Source: Mycobacterium asiaticum
GTDB lineage: Bacteria; Actinomycetota; Actinomycetes; Mycobacteriales; Mycobacteriaceae
Length of the DNA: 53,936 nt
Direction: 5' to 3'
Assembly: GCF_001673315.1 (NCBI RefSeq)
Contig: NZ_LZLQ01000029.1
Span: 1 to 53,936, forward strand
Shown piece by piece: positions 27,924 through 37,947 of the stretch. Positions within the stretch are counted from its first letter, which is position 1. Each line of letters starts with the position of its first letter. The notes below the pieces were generated by a model. The model saw only the letters and a program-made list of their open reading frames with translations. It was not told the DNA's origin and searched no databases. The translations under genes and the position numbers were made by a program.

Positions 27924-28110
27924 AATGCGCAGGTCAGTCTATCCAACGACCAAAATCTTGAGCGCCACCGCGACAACACACGCGCGAAAAGTGTTTGGGA
28001 GACCCAAAAACGGGTTATTGTGTGAGCCTCGACACACGTACAACATTGGCCGGTAATCGGCCGTTAACCGCAACGAGGCGTGTGCCTGACGTCGAGGGGT
28101 GGACCTAGTT

Positions 28111-29367
28111 ATGTGCTTGTCCAGTGTGACTTCGCGGTGCTCGCGGGTCGGTGCTGAGGCGCTACGCCAGGGTGCTCAAATGGCGGCCGACGCCAAAGAC
28201 ACCTACCGTGCCGGCGCCCTGTTGCTGCGCGGATCGCCCTTCGCCGCCGGGTGGATCGCCGGGTGGCTCGCCACCGAATTCCCCCCGCATGTGGTGACCG
28301 GGCACGCGTTGTGCCGGGTAGCGCCCACATCGATCAATCGGGTGGGCACCAACTGGGCGGCGCAGCGGGCCGATCTGGCGCTCACCTCGGCGCTGGAGGA
28401 GTCCTTCGGACCCAGCTTCCGCGAGCAGGTGCAGCACCCGACCACCGACCCGTCTGTCATGCGCCGCAGCCGGCTGCCCAGGCCCAGGCCGGGGCCGCAC
28501 CGCCGATACGCGGCCAAGACGTCCAACATCTCCTACGGGCCGGGTGGCACCGAGCATTTGCTCGACATCTGGCGCCGTCCCGATTTAGCGCCGGGTCACC
28601 GGGCGCCGGTTTTGATCCAGGTCCCCGGCGGTGCTTGGAGCGTCAACGGCAAGCGACCGCAGGCCTACACGTTGATGAGCCGGATGGTCGAACTCGGCTG
28701 GATCTGCGTGTCGATCAATTACAGCAAGAGTCCGCGCGCGAAGTTCCCCGCGCACATCATCGACGTCAAGCGGGCCATCGCGTGGGTCCGCGAGAACATC
28801 GGCGACTACGGCGGCGACTCAGACTTCATTGCCATCACGGGTGGGTCAGCGGGCGCGCACCTGGCGTCCCTGGCCGCGCTGACTCCCAACGACCCGAAGT
28901 TCCAACCGGGCTTCGAGCGCGCCGACACCACAGTCCAGGCGGTGGCGCCGTACTACGGGGTGTACGACTTCACCGACTTCGACAACATGCACGAATTGAT
29001 GCTGCCGTTCCTCGAGCAGTTCGTCATGAAAACTCGCTACGACCGCGAACCGGAGCGCTTCATCGAGGCGTCGCCGGTTTCCTACGTGCACGGCGAGGCC
29101 CCGCCCTTCTTCGTGTTGCACGGCGAGAAGGACGAATTGGTCCCCAGCGGCCAGGCGCGGGCTTTTTGCGCGGCCTTGCGCGCAACCGGAGCGCCGATGG
29201 TCGCCTACGCCGAACTCGCCAACGCCCACCACGCGTTCGACATCACGCCCACGGTCCGTTCCCGGCTGGCCGCTGATGCCGTCGCGGACTTCCTGGGTGT
29301 CGTGTACGGGCGGCGGGAAAGCTCGCTGCTTGATTCCATGGCGCTGTCCGCAATCCCGGCCAGCTGA
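28111..29367 (+). CDS. lipQ: Carboxylesterase/lipase LipQ type
   Basis: This 418-residue alpha/beta-hydrolase of the hormone-sensitive-lipase-like Lip group has a nucleophile elbow G-G-S-A-G, an oxyanion segment P-G-G-A-W in place of H-G-G-x-W, Asp in G-E-K-D-E-L and His in N-A-H-H-A-F-D. The N-terminal 130 residues are less conserved. ATG 28111 is chosen (GAGGGGTGG about 8 bases upstream); GTG 28099 is possible. It matches Rv2485c and heads a lipid-related stretch. Its natural ester is unknown. Confidence 0.88.
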   Translation: MCLSSVTSRCSRVGAEALRQGAQMAADAKDTYRAGALLLRGSPFAAGWIAGWLATEFPPHVVTGHALCRVAPTSINRVGTNWAAQRADLALTSALEESFGPSFREQVQHPTTDPSVMRRSRLPRPRPGPHRRYAAKTSNISYGPGGTEHLLDIWRRPDLAPGHRAPVLIQVPGGAWSVNGKRPQAYTLMSRMVELGWICVSINYSKSPRAKFPAHIIDVKRAIAWVRENIGDYGGDSDFIAITGGSAGAHLASLAALTPNDPKFQPGFERADTTVQAVAPYYGVYDFTDFDNMHELMLPFLEQFVMKTRYDREPERFIEASPVSYVHGEAPPFFVLHGEKDELVPSGQARAFCAALRATGAPMVAYAELANAHHAFDITPTVRSRLAADAVADFLGVVYGRRESSLLDSMALSAIPAS

Positions 29368-29592
29368 TCTTTTACGCGCTGCGAGCTGAGCCTCGCAATG
29401 TTGCTGAGCTACAACATGCCTTGCCATCTGACGGCCGTGCTGTGGCGCCGTGCGTGCATCCTCGCTTTCACCACCGCCGGAACCGGACTAGCGTTGGGTT
29501 GGCATTCTGGTGGCGAGCCCGATAGCAGGAGGATGGATCAGCAGTGAGAGGGTTGACGTGCCGATTTGCCCGGCTCGCGAGAGGTCTTGGCA
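29368..29592 (+). promoter_or_regulatory. Leader region of acyltransferase operon with possible leader peptide
   Basis: This 225-bp gap contains no ordinary gene. Near its end, AGGAGG (29527-29532) precedes GTG 29544, which opens an 18-codon frame ending at TGA 29600, past the acyltransferase ATG at 29593. It could be a leader peptide that couples translation, or chance. AGAGG at 29580-29584 serves the acyltransferase itself. Confidence 0.35.
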
Positions 29593-31059
29593 ATGGCTGA
29601 ATCCGGCGGGGCGGTGAAGCTGCCCGACGAGCTGGGACCGGTCGACTATTTGATGCACCGGGGCGAGGCCAATCCGCGGACCCGGTCGGGAATCATGGCT
29701 CTGGAAATCCTGGACAGCACACCCGATTGGGACCGTTTCCGGACCCGCTTTGAGAATGCCTCACGAAAGGTGTTGCGGCTGCGACAGAAGGTCGTCGTGC
29801 CGACCTTGCCGACGGCGGCGCCCCGCTGGGTTGTCGATCCCGACTTCAACCTCGACTTCCACGTGCGACGCCTGCATGTCAGCGGTTCGGGCACCTTGCG
29901 CGAGGTCTTCGATTTGGCGGAGGTGATGCTGCAGTCGCCACTGGACATCTCTCGGCCGCTGTGGACGGCCACCCTGGTCGAGGGTTTGCCCGACGGCAAG
30001 GCGGCAACGTTGCTGCACCTGAGCCACGCGGTGACCGACGGCGTGGGTGGCGTCGAGATGTTCTCCGAGATTTACGACCTGGAGCGCGACCCCGCTCCCA
30101 AGCCGGTCCCGCCGCAGCCCATTCCGCAGGATCTGACCCCCAATGATCTGATGCGCCAAGGCCTTAACCACCTCCCGATCGCGGTCGTCGGTGGCGCGTT
30201 GGGCGCTCTGACCGGTGCGGTGTCCGTCGCCGGCCGAGCGGTGTTGGACCCGTTGTCCACGGTCTCGGGCATCGTCGGCTACGCCATGTCCGGCGCGCGG
30301 GTGATGAACCGGGCAGCGGAACCGTCGCCGCTGCTGCGCCGGCGCAGCCTGACCACCCGCACCGAAGCGATCGACATCCGCCTGTCAGACCTGCACAAGG
30401 CGGCGAAAGCCGGTGGCGGTTCGATCAACGACGCCTACCTCGCGGGGCTGTGTGGTGCCCTGCGTCGCTATCACGAAGCCCTCGGGGTGCCGATCAGCAC
30501 GCTGCCCATGGCGGTACCGGTCAATCTGCGGTCCGACGGCGACGCGGCCGGTGGAAATCAGTTCACCGGCGTCAATCTGGCGGCGCCGGTAGGGACCGTA
30601 GATCCGGTAGCGCGCATGAAGAAGATTCGGGCCCAGATGACGCAGCGCCGCGACGAACCCGCGATGAACATCGTCGGGTCCATGGCGCCGGTGCTCAGCG
30701 TGTTGCCGACGGCAGTGCTCGAAGGCATCAGCGGATCGGTGATCGGTTCTGACGTGCAGGCCAGCAACGTCCCGGTGTACCCAGGGGATACCTTTATCGC
30801 GGGCGCAAAAGTATTGCGTCAGTACGGTATCGGGCCTCTGCCCGGTGTGGCCATGATGGTCGTGCTGATCTCCCGCGGCGGATGGTGCACCATCACGGTG
30901 CGCTACGACAGGGCATCGGTGCGTAAAGACGAACTGTTCGCCCGGTGCCTGCTGGAGGCGTTCGACGAAATCCTCGCGCTGGCCGGGGATCCGCCACCAC
31001 ACGCCGTGGCCGCGTCGTTCGAGGCGGAGTCTGGCGCTCGATCGGTGGCGGGCTCGTGA
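29593..31059 (+). CDS. WS/DGAT-type acyltransferase (Rv2484c type)
   Basis: This 488-residue protein is of the wax-ester synthase/diacylglycerol acyltransferase family that makes triacylglycerol. The catalytic H-H-x3-D-G motif reads S144-H145-A-V-T-D149-G: the second His and the Asp are kept, the first His is Ser. The C-terminal WS/DGAT domain is complete. ATG 29593 has AGAGG 8 bases upstream. Its stop overlaps the plsC GTG. With PlsC and PlsB2 next to it, a role in glycerolipid synthesis is likely; activity is inferred. Confidence 0.88.
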   Translation: MAESGGAVKLPDELGPVDYLMHRGEANPRTRSGIMALEILDSTPDWDRFRTRFENASRKVLRLRQKVVVPTLPTAAPRWVVDPDFNLDFHVRRLHVSGSGTLREVFDLAEVMLQSPLDISRPLWTATLVEGLPDGKAATLLHLSHAVTDGVGGVEMFSEIYDLERDPAPKPVPPQPIPQDLTPNDLMRQGLNHLPIAVVGGALGALTGAVSVAGRAVLDPLSTVSGIVGYAMSGARVMNRAAEPSPLLRRRSLTTRTEAIDIRLSDLHKAAKAGGGSINDAYLAGLCGALRRYHEALGVPISTLPMAVPVNLRSDGDAAGGNQFTGVNLAAPVGTVDPVARMKKIRAQMTQRRDEPAMNIVGSMAPVLSVLPTAVLEGISGSVIGSDVQASNVPVYPGDTFIAGAKVLRQYGIGPLPGVAMMVVLISRGGWCTITVRYDRASVRKDELFARCLLEAFDEILALAGDPPPHAVAASFEAESGARSVAGS

Positions 31060-32942
31060 GCGCCGACCAGCAGGACGCCGGAACGCGCCAGCAGCCCAAG
31101 GACCTACGGTTGCCTGGTTCGGTGGCCGAGATCATGGCCAGCCCACCGGGACCCAACGTCGGCGCTTTCTTCGACCTGGACGGAACACTGGTAGCCGGCT
31201 TCACCGCCGTCATCCTTACCCAGGAGCGGATACGCCGCCGCGACATGGGGGTGGGGGAGTTGCTCAGCATGATCTCCGGGGCGCTGAACCACACGTTGGG
31301 TCGCATCGAGTTCGAGGACCTCATCGGCAAGGCATCGATGGCACTGGCCGGCCGGCTCCTCACCGACTTGGACGAGATCGGCGAACGGCTGTTCAACCAG
31401 CGGATCGAATCCCGGATTTATCCGGAGATGCGGGAACTGGTGCGCGCGCACGTCGCACGCGGCCACACGGTGGTGCTCAGCTCTTCAGCTTTGACAATCC
31501 AAGTCAACCCCGTCGCGCGCTTCTTGGGCATCACCAACACGCTCACCAACAAATTCGAGGTCAACGAAGACGGACTACTCACCGGCGGGGTGATCAAGCC
31601 AATCCTGTGGGGACCGGGCAAAGCGGCTGCAGTGCAACAGTTTGCGGCCGAACATGACATCGACCTCAAGGAGAGCTACTTCTACGCCGACGGTGACGAG
31701 GACGTCGCCCTGATGTATCTGGTCGGCAACCCCAGGCCCACCAACCCCGAGGGCAAAATGGCCGCCGTCGCCAGGCGACGTGGCTGGCCGATCCTGAAAT
31801 TCGAAAGCCGCGGCGGGGTCGGTTTGCAGCGGCAGATCCGCACCCTTGCCGGGTTCACTTCGATGTTCCCGATAGCCGCCGGCGCGGTGGGAGTCGGTCT
31901 GTTGACCCGCAACCGGCGCCGAGGAGTGAATTTCTTCACGTCCAACTTCTCCCAGACGGTGCTGGCCACAGCGGGAGTGCACCTGAACGTCATCGGTAGA
32001 GAAAATTTGACCGCGCAGCGCCCAGCGGTATTCATCTTCAACCACCGCAACCAGGTGGACCCGATTATCGGCGGTGCGTTGATTCGCGACAACTGGGTTG
32101 CCGTGGCCAAGAAGGAACTTGAGAAAGATCCGATCATGGGCACGTTAGGCAAGGTGCTGGAGGGTGTATTCATCGACCGCGACGATTCCGCCGCTGCGGT
32201 GGAGACGCTGCACACTGTCGAAGAGCGCGCGAAGAACGGACTGTCAATCCTGATGGCGCCAGAAGGCACCCGGCTGGACACCACCGAAGTCGGACCCTTC
32301 AAGAAAGGGCCGTTCCGAATCGCGATGACGGTCGGCATACCGATCGTTCCGATCGTGATCCGTAACGCGGAGATCGTCGCGTCCCGAAATTCCTCAATAA
32401 TCAACCCGGGCACGGTCGACGTCGCGGTGTTCCCACCTATCTCGGTGGAGGACTGGACGCTGGACACGTTGCCGGACCGCATCGCCGAGATCCGCCAGCT
32501 CTACCTGGACACCTTGGCGCAGTGGCCATTAGACGAGTTGCCCGATATCGACTTGTACAGCAGGGAACCCGTGAAGGGTCCGGCCAAGAAGGCTCCGGCT
32601 AAGAAGGCGGCTGCCGAGAAGGCTCCAGCCAAGAAGGCGGCTGCCAAAAAGGGTCCGGCCAAGAAGGCTCCGGCTAAGAAGGCGGCTGCCGAGAAGGCTC
32701 CAGCCCAGAAGGCGGCTGCCAAAAAGGCTCCGGCCAAGAAGGCTCCGGCAAAGAAAGCGGCGAAGAAGGCGCCCGGCAAAACCACGCCGCGGACGACGCC
32801 CAATATCACCCCGCACGAATCCACTGTCGACATGAAACATGATGTCCACCTTGACGATGACACGGTGCTGAGCAACGGCGAGGCACAGCAAACCAGTCCG
32901 GACCAGGTCGACGCCATCGACCCGTCGGCCCCTAAGCCCTGA
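31056..32942 (+). CDS. plsC: HAD-phosphatase/1-acylglycerol-3-phosphate acyltransferase fusion
   Basis: The 628-residue protein joins an N-terminal HAD-type phosphatase (D40-L-D42-G-T, about 35-270) to an acyltransferase domain with H330-x4-D335 and P-E-G-T-R at 402-406. It would acylate lysophosphatidic acid. After about residue 507 comes a Lys/Ala/Pro-rich tail of P-A-K-K-A repeats, like a histone-H1 or HupB tail, then an acidic end. GTG 31056 overlaps the upstream stop (GTGA). The tail contains a recent 75-bp duplication. Confidence 0.93.
   Translation: MSADQQDAGTRQQPKDLRLPGSVAEIMASPPGPNVGAFFDLDGTLVAGFTAVILTQERIRRRDMGVGELLSMISGALNHTLGRIEFEDLIGKASMALAGRLLTDLDEIGERLFNQRIESRIYPEMRELVRAHVARGHTVVLSSSALTIQVNPVARFLGITNTLTNKFEVNEDGLLTGGVIKPILWGPGKAAAVQQFAAEHDIDLKESYFYADGDEDVALMYLVGNPRPTNPEGKMAAVARRRGWPILKFESRGGVGLQRQIRTLAGFTSMFPIAAGAVGVGLLTRNRRRGVNFFTSNFSQTVLATAGVHLNVIGRENLTAQRPAVFIFNHRNQVDPIIGGALIRDNWVAVAKKELEKDPIMGTLGKVLEGVFIDRDDSAAAVETLHTVEERAKNGLSILMAPEGTRLDTTEVGPFKKGPFRIAMTVGIPIVPIVIRNAEIVASRNSSIINPGTVDVAVFPPISVEDWTLDTLPDRIAEIRQLYLDTLAQWPLDELPDIDLYSREPVKGPAKKAPAKKAAAEKAPAKKAAAKKGPAKKAPAKKAAAEKAPAQKAAAKKAPAKKAPAKKAAKKAPGKTTPRTTPNITPHESTVDMKHDVHLDDDTVLSNGEAQQTSPDQVDAIDPSAPKP
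32576..32725 (+). repeat. 75-bp in-frame tandem duplication in plsC tail
   Basis: Two consecutive 75-bp units (32576-32650, 32651-32725) encode 25 residues each of the [16 protein letters not shown] type and differ at one base. Shorter PAKKA repeats continue to about 32775. Confidence 0.88.
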
Positions 32943-32949
32943 GGGCGCC

Positions 32950-35325
32950 GTGACCCAGCCGGCCGCCTACACCAGCGCCGTTTTGACCGCCGAGGATGCA
33001 CTGGTGCTTGCATCGATGGATACATCCGTCGAGATGCAGTTGATTACGGAGTGGTTGGAGCAGCAACGAGCTCACCACCCGCAGACCACATTCGACGTGG
33101 TGAAGTTGCCGCCGGACAATGCGCCGCCGAGCAGTCTGACTGCACTGGTCGAGCAATTGGATTACGACAGCGACCGTTCGATCGTGCCCGTGCGGGTGTT
33201 CTGGCTACCGACCGCCGATCGGAGCAGGGTGGCGAAGGTGGCCGCCCTCCTTCCCGGCCGAGATCCCTACCATCCCAACCAACGTCAGCAGCGTCGCATT
33301 CTTCGCACCGAACCGTGGCGAGCCCGCGTGGTGGCCGGCGAGTCCGCCCGAGCGTCCGAACTCCGCCAGCAATGGCGTGACACCACCATTGGTGAAAACA
33401 CCGAGGAATTCGCCCAATTCGTCACTCGTCGGGCGTTGCTGGCCTTGGCCCGCGCGGAATATCGGATCTTGGGGCCACAGTACAAGTCTCCCCGTCTGGT
33501 CAAGCCGGAAATGTTGGCCTCAGCGCGTTTCCGCGCCGGATTGGCAGCCATACCCGGCGCCACCGTGGAGGAAGCCGGCAGGATGCTCGACGAACTCGCG
33601 ACCGGCTGGAGCCAGGCCTCGGTGGACGTCATCTCAGTCCTCGGCCGGCTTCTCAGCCGCGGTTTCGATCCCGAGTTCGACTACGACGAGTACCAGGTCG
33701 CGGCGATGCGAGCCGCGCTGGAAACACACCCGGCAGTGCTGCTGTTCTCGCACCGCTCCTATATCGACGGCGCGGTGGTTCCAGTGGCCATGCAGGACAA
33801 CCGATTACCGCCGGTCCACATGTTCGGTGGCATCAACCTGTCCTTCGGCATCATGGGACCCCTCATGCGTCGGTCAGGGACGATCTTCATTCGGCGCAAC
33901 ATCGGTGACAACCCGCTGTACAAGTATGTGCTCAAGGAATACGTGGGTTACATCGTCGAAAAGCGATTCAACCTGAGCTGGTCCATCGAAGGCACCCGGT
34001 CGCGCACGGGCAAAATGTTGCCGCCCAAACTCGGCCTGATGAGCTACGTCTCTGACGCGTATCTGGATGGCCGGAGCGAAGACATTCTGCTGCAGGGTGT
34101 TTCGATCTGCTTCGACCAGTTGCATGAGATCGCCGAATACGCAGCCTACGCACAGGGTGCCGAAAAGACACCGGAAGGCTTCAGCTGGCTCTACAACTTC
34201 ATCAAGGCCCAGGGAGAGCGCAGCTACGGCAAGATCTACGTCCGCTTCCCCGAAGCAGTTTCGATGCGGCAGTATCTCGGCCCGGTGAATGGCCCATTGG
34301 CCAATGATGAAAGCGCCAGACGCCTTGCGCTGCAGAAGATGTCGTTTGAGGTCGCATGGCGGATCCTGCAGGCAACCCCAGTGACGGCGACTGGCCTGGT
34401 ATCGGCCCTGCTGCTCACCACCCGCGGGGTGGCACTCACACTCGATCAGTTGCACCACACCCTGCAAGATTCGTTGGACTACCTGGACCGCAAGCAAACT
34501 CCGGTATCCACCAGTGCGCTGCGATTGCGCTCGCGTGAGGGTGTGGGTGCGGCCGTGGACGCATTGTCCAACGGGCACCCCGTTACTCGGGTGGACAGCG
34601 GCCGTGAGCCGGTGTGGTACATCGCCCCCGAAGACGAACATGCCGCGGCGTTCTATCGGAACTCGGTGATCCACGCGTTCCTGGAGACCTCGATCGTCGA
34701 GCTGGCGCTGGCGCACGCCCAGCACGCCGAAGGCGATCGGGTCCAGGCGTTTTGGGCGCAGGCGATGCGCCTGCGAGATCTGCTGAAGTTCGACTTCTAC
34801 TTCGCCGATTCAGCTGCGTTCCGCGTCAACATTGCCGAAGAGATGGCTTGGCACCAGGATTGGGAAGCCCAGGTCGCCGCCGGCGGTGACGCGATCGAGA
34901 GAATGCTCTACGCCAAGCGGCCGTTGATGTCCGAAGCGATGCTGAGGGTGTTCTTCGAGGCCTACGAGATCGTCGCCGACGTGCTGCGGGATGCGCCGGC
35001 CGACATCGGCCAGAAGGAATTGACGGATCTGGCGCTCGGGGTCGGTCGCCAGTATGTGGCACAGGGACGGGTCTGCAGCAGCGAATCGGTGTCTACGCTG
35101 TTGTTCGCAACCGCCCGTCAGGTCGTGGCCGACCAGGACCTGATCGCGCCGGCTCCAGACCTCATCGAGCGCCGGATTGCCTTCCGGCGGGAACTGCGCG
35201 GCGTACTGCGCGATTTCGATTACGTCGGTCGAATCGCGCGCCAACGGTTCGTTGAACGCGAGGCGAACGCGCGTCGGCAGCGCGCGCAAGCGCAGTTGGA
35301 GCCAGGGAGCGCCGCGCCGGTCTGA
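32950..35325 (+). CDS. plsB2: Glycerol-3-phosphate acyltransferase PlsB2
   Basis: This 791-residue membrane-associated enzyme puts the first acyl chain on glycerol-3-phosphate. The acyltransferase motif H268-R-S-Y-I-D273 is followed by the G-x-I-F-I-R-R and S-I-E-G-T-R-S-R blocks typical of PlsB. GTG 32950 follows the plsC stop by 7 bp. Length and the whole sequence fit mycobacterial PlsB2 (Rv2482c). Confidence 0.96.
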   Translation: MTQPAAYTSAVLTAEDALVLASMDTSVEMQLITEWLEQQRAHHPQTTFDVVKLPPDNAPPSSLTALVEQLDYDSDRSIVPVRVFWLPTADRSRVAKVAALLPGRDPYHPNQRQQRRILRTEPWRARVVAGESARASELRQQWRDTTIGENTEEFAQFVTRRALLALARAEYRILGPQYKSPRLVKPEMLASARFRAGLAAIPGATVEEAGRMLDELATGWSQASVDVISVLGRLLSRGFDPEFDYDEYQVAAMRAALETHPAVLLFSHRSYIDGAVVPVAMQDNRLPPVHMFGGINLSFGIMGPLMRRSGTIFIRRNIGDNPLYKYVLKEYVGYIVEKRFNLSWSIEGTRSRTGKMLPPKLGLMSYVSDAYLDGRSEDILLQGVSICFDQLHEIAEYAAYAQGAEKTPEGFSWLYNFIKAQGERSYGKIYVRFPEAVSMRQYLGPVNGPLANDESARRLALQKMSFEVAWRILQATPVTATGLVSALLLTTRGVALTLDQLHHTLQDSLDYLDRKQTPVSTSALRLRSREGVGAAVDALSNGHPVTRVDSGREPVWYIAPEDEHAAAFYRNSVIHAFLETSIVELALAHAQHAEGDRVQAFWAQAMRLRDLLKFDFYFADSAAFRVNIAEEMAWHQDWEAQVAAGGDAIERMLYAKRPLMSEAMLRVFFEAYEIVADVLRDAPADIGQKELTDLALGVGRQYVAQGRVCSSESVSTLLFATARQVVADQDLIAPAPDLIERRIAFRRELRGVLRDFDYVGRIARQRFVEREANARRQRAQAQLEPGSAAPV

Positions 35326-35468
35326 CCGCTCTCATCCACAGTTGCGAATCGGTCCACAGGTTCGGCTGGACGGCCCGACGGCGGGTCTGATTCGTCGGTG
35401 CCGGCGGGCTCAATGGCGTTCAACACCAAGCACGACCAAGCAATCCTGCGGAAGGAAGTTGACCCCAC
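35326..35468. other. Intergenic gap plsB2-ssbB
   Basis: No gene or clear terminator is visible in these 143 bp. GGAAGG at about 35451 may serve ssbB. In M. tuberculosis insertion-sequence remnants occupy this point; none is seen here. Confidence 0.5.
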
Positions 35469-35948
35469 ATGTTCGAGACACCATTCACCATCGTCGGCCA
35501 CGTCGTCACGGATCTTCAGCGCCGGCAAGTGGGCAATGAGGAATTGATCAAGTTTCGGGTAGCCAGCAATTCCCGCCGTCGCACCAGCGATGGCGGCTGG
35601 GAGCCGGGCAACTCGCTGTTCGTGACGGTCAACTGTTGGGGCCGGCTGGTCACCGGCGTAGGTGCTGCCCTAGGCAAAGGCGCACCGGTCATCGCGTACG
35701 GCCACGTCTACACCAGCGAGTACGAGGACCGTGACGGTAACCGCCGGTCGTCGGTGGAGATGCGGGCGATCGCGGTGGGCCCGGACCTGTCCCGCACCAT
35801 CGCGCGCATCGAGCGGCCGCGCTACACCGGACCGGCTCCCGAGCAGGGTCCGGCCACCGATGTGACTACCAACGACACCGTTGCTACCGCCCCAGACCAG
35901 GCCGGAGACGTTGCCGCAGGACGGGCCGCGTTGCCACTGTCAGCCTAG
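35469..35948 (+). CDS. ssbB: Single-stranded DNA-binding protein paralogue SsbB
   Basis: The 159-residue protein is an OB-fold SSB (about residues 1-105; E-F/V-x-V-x-C-W-G-R core) with a short Thr/Ala-rich tail. It lacks the acidic D-D-D-x-P-F tip of the main SSB, so it should not recruit the usual SSB partners. It matches the second mycobacterial SSB (Rv2478c; SSBb of M. smegmatis), which has been linked to stress. It is followed by ettA in the same direction. Confidence 0.9.
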   Translation: MFETPFTIVGHVVTDLQRRQVGNEELIKFRVASNSRRRTSDGGWEPGNSLFVTVNCWGRLVTGVGAALGKGAPVIAYGHVYTSEYEDRDGNRRSSVEMRAIAVGPDLSRTIARIERPRYTGPAPEQGPATDVTTNDTVATAPDQAGDVAAGRAALPLSA

Positions 35949-36016
35949 TGTTTCCGGACGGTGCATAGGATGGGCCGCGGATATTTCCGAAAAGACCAGA
36001 AAGGCAACACCGCGGC

Positions 36017-37693
36017 ATGGCTGAGTTCATCTACACGATGAAGAAGGTCCGCAAGGCGCACGGCGACAAGGTGATTCTCGACGATGTGACGTTGAGCTTC
36101 TACCCCGGCGCCAAGATCGGCGTCGTCGGCCCCAACGGGGCCGGAAAGTCGAGCGTCTTGCGGATCATGGCCGGACTGGACAAGCCGAACAACGGTGACG
36201 CCTTTCTGGCCAATGACGCGACCGTCGGCATCCTGCTGCAGGAGCCGCCGCTCAACGAGGAAAAGACGGTCCGCGGCAACGTCGAGGAGGGGCTCGGCGA
36301 GATCAAGGTCAAGCTCGACCGCTTCAACGAGGTCGCCGAGTTGATGGCCACCGATTACTCCGATGAGTTGATGGAGGAGATGGGCCGGCTGCAGGAGGAC
36401 CTGGACCACGCCGACGCGTGGGACCTGGACTCCCAGCTCGAGCAGGCGATGGACGCGCTTCGGTGCCCACCGCCGGACGAGCCGGTGACAAACCTGTCCG
36501 GGGGTGAGCGCCGCCGCGTGGCGCTGTGCAAGTTGTTGCTTTCCAAGCCCGATTTGCTGCTGCTGGACGAGCCGACCAACCACCTGGACGCAGAAAGCGT
36601 GCAGTGGCTCGAGCAGCATCTGGCCAATTACGCCGGTGCGATCCTTGCCGTCACCCACGACCGGTACTTCCTGGACAACGTGGCCGAGTGGATTCTCGAA
36701 CTGGACCGTGGCCGCGCCTATCCCTACGAAGGCAACTACTCGACCTACCTGGAGAAGAAGGCCGAGCGGATCGCGGTCCAGGGGCGCAAGGACGCCAAAC
36801 TGCAGAAGCGCCTCCAAGAGGAGCTGGCCTGGGTCCGTTCCGGTGCGAAGGCCCGGCAGGCCAAGAGCAAGGCGCGGTTGCAGCGTTACGAGGAGATGGC
36901 TGCCGAGGCGGAGAAGACACGCAAGCTCGACTTCGAGGAGATTCAGATTCCGGTCGGGCCCCGCCTGGGCTCGGTAGTCGTCGAAGTCGACCACCTCGAC
37001 AAGGGCTTTGAAGGCCGCACCCTGATCAAGGACCTGTCTTTCAGTCTGCCCCGCAACGGCATCGTCGGCGTCATCGGTCCCAACGGTGTCGGCAAGACGA
37101 CGTTGTTCAAGACCATCGTCGGGCTGGAGGAGCCAGACAGCGGCACCGTGAAGGTCGGCGACACCGTCAAACTGAGTTACGTCGACCAAACCCGCGCCGG
37201 CATCGACCCCAAGAAGACGGTGTGGCAGGTGGTCTCCGATGGGCTGGACTACATCCAGGTCGGACAGACCGAGGTGCCGTCGCGCGCATACGTGTCGGCG
37301 TTCGGGTTCAAGGGCCCTGACCAGCAGAAACCAGCTGGGGTGCTGTCCGGTGGCGAGCGCAACCGGCTGAATCTGGCGCTCACCCTCAAACAAGGGGGCA
37401 ATCTGATCCTGCTCGACGAGCCAACCAACGACCTGGACGTCGAAACACTGAGCTCGCTGGAGAACGCGCTGGTCAACTTCCCGGGGTGTGCGGTGGTGAT
37501 TTCCCACGACCGCTGGTTCCTGGACCGCACCTGCACGCACATCCTGGCCTGGGAAGGTGACGCCGACAACGAGGCCAAGTGGTTCTGGTTCGAGGGCAAC
37601 TTCGGTGCATACGAGGAGAACAAGCTGGAACGGCTGGGGGCCGACGCGGCGCGTCCGCACAGAGTGACCCACCGCAGGCTGACACGGGACTAA
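36017..37693 (+). CDS. ettA: ABC-F translation factor EttA
   Basis: The 558-residue protein has two ABC ATPase domains and no membrane part. Walker A motifs G-P-N-G-A-G-K-S-S (38-46) and G-P-N-G-V-G-K-T-T (about 354), signatures L-S-G-G-E-R-R-R (about 161) and L-S-G-G-E-R-N-R (about 445), and D-E-P-T-N-H/D-L-D boxes are intact. The Lys/Arg-rich linker between domains is the tRNA-interaction motif of EttA, which gates the first elongation step according to ATP level. Its stop overlaps the ATG of the repeat-bearing linking frame (TAATG at 37691-37695). Confidence 0.95.
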   Translation: MAEFIYTMKKVRKAHGDKVILDDVTLSFYPGAKIGVVGPNGAGKSSVLRIMAGLDKPNNGDAFLANDATVGILLQEPPLNEEKTVRGNVEEGLGEIKVKLDRFNEVAELMATDYSDELMEEMGRLQEDLDHADAWDLDSQLEQAMDALRCPPPDEPVTNLSGGERRRVALCKLLLSKPDLLLLDEPTNHLDAESVQWLEQHLANYAGAILAVTHDRYFLDNVAEWILELDRGRAYPYEGNYSTYLEKKAERIAVQGRKDAKLQKRLQEELAWVRSGAKARQAKSKARLQRYEEMAAEAEKTRKLDFEEIQIPVGPRLGSVVVEVDHLDKGFEGRTLIKDLSFSLPRNGIVGVIGPNGVGKTTLFKTIVGLEEPDSGTVKVGDTVKLSYVDQTRAGIDPKKTVWQVVSDGLDYIQVGQTEVPSRAYVSAFGFKGPDQQKPAGVLSGGERNRLNLALTLKQGGNLILLDEPTNDLDVETLSSLENALVNFPGCAVVISHDRWFLDRTCTHILAWEGDADNEAKWFWFEGNFGAYEENKLERLGADAARPHRVTHRRLTRD

Positions 37694-37890
37694 TGTCGGC
37701 ACTGCTCCACGACGATGCGGCCGGGTGGCCGCTGAGGAGTGGGGCGAATGTGAAACTGCTCCACGACGATGCGGCCGGGTGGCCGCTGAGGAGTGGGGCG
37801 AATGTGAGACTGCTCCACGACGATGCGGCCGGGTGGCCGCTGAGGAGTGGGGCGAATGTGAGACTGCTCCACGACGATGCGGCCAGGTGG
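37691..37890. repeat. 54-bp tandem repeat (VNTR), three full copies and a partial
   Basis: TGCTCCACGACG recurs at 37703, 37757, 37811 and 37865, an exact 54-bp period. Full copies differ only at one or two bases; the fourth is cut short. Each unit holds a GCGGCC-GGGT-GGCCGC hairpin. All frames stay open because 54 is a multiple of three, which creates long false reading frames on both strands. Confidence 0.93.
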
Positions 37891-37947
37891 AGCAAACGGC
37901 CCAGAAACCCAGCGGGAACCGTCGCGAGTGGGGAGCAATCGGAATGA
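37693..37947 (+). other. 84-codon repeat-bearing linking frame between ettA and gdh
   Basis: The frame starts at ATG 37693 overlapping the ettA stop (TAATG) and ends at TGA 37945-37947 overlapping the gdh ATG (ATGA). It consists mostly of an 18-residue repeat ([18 protein letters not shown]). This stop/start overlap on both sides matches the arrangement described for mycobacterial interspersed repetitive units. Whether the peptide is made is unknown; coupling of gdh to ettA translation is the likely effect. Confidence 0.65.

Noticed and set aside
27993..28007. Inverted repeat TTTGGG-AGA-CCCAAA as a terminator
   Set aside because: Six-base stem, no T-run directly after it on either strand, and it lies in the upstream regions of tRNA-Arg and lipQ.
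37691..37890. CRISPR array
   Set aside because: Units are directly adjacent 54-bp copies with no unique spacers and no cas genes.
37725..37943. Upstream extension of gdh through the repeat array
   Set aside because: Repeat-derived residues only; ATG 37944 gives the conserved gdh start and overlaps the linking frame's stop.
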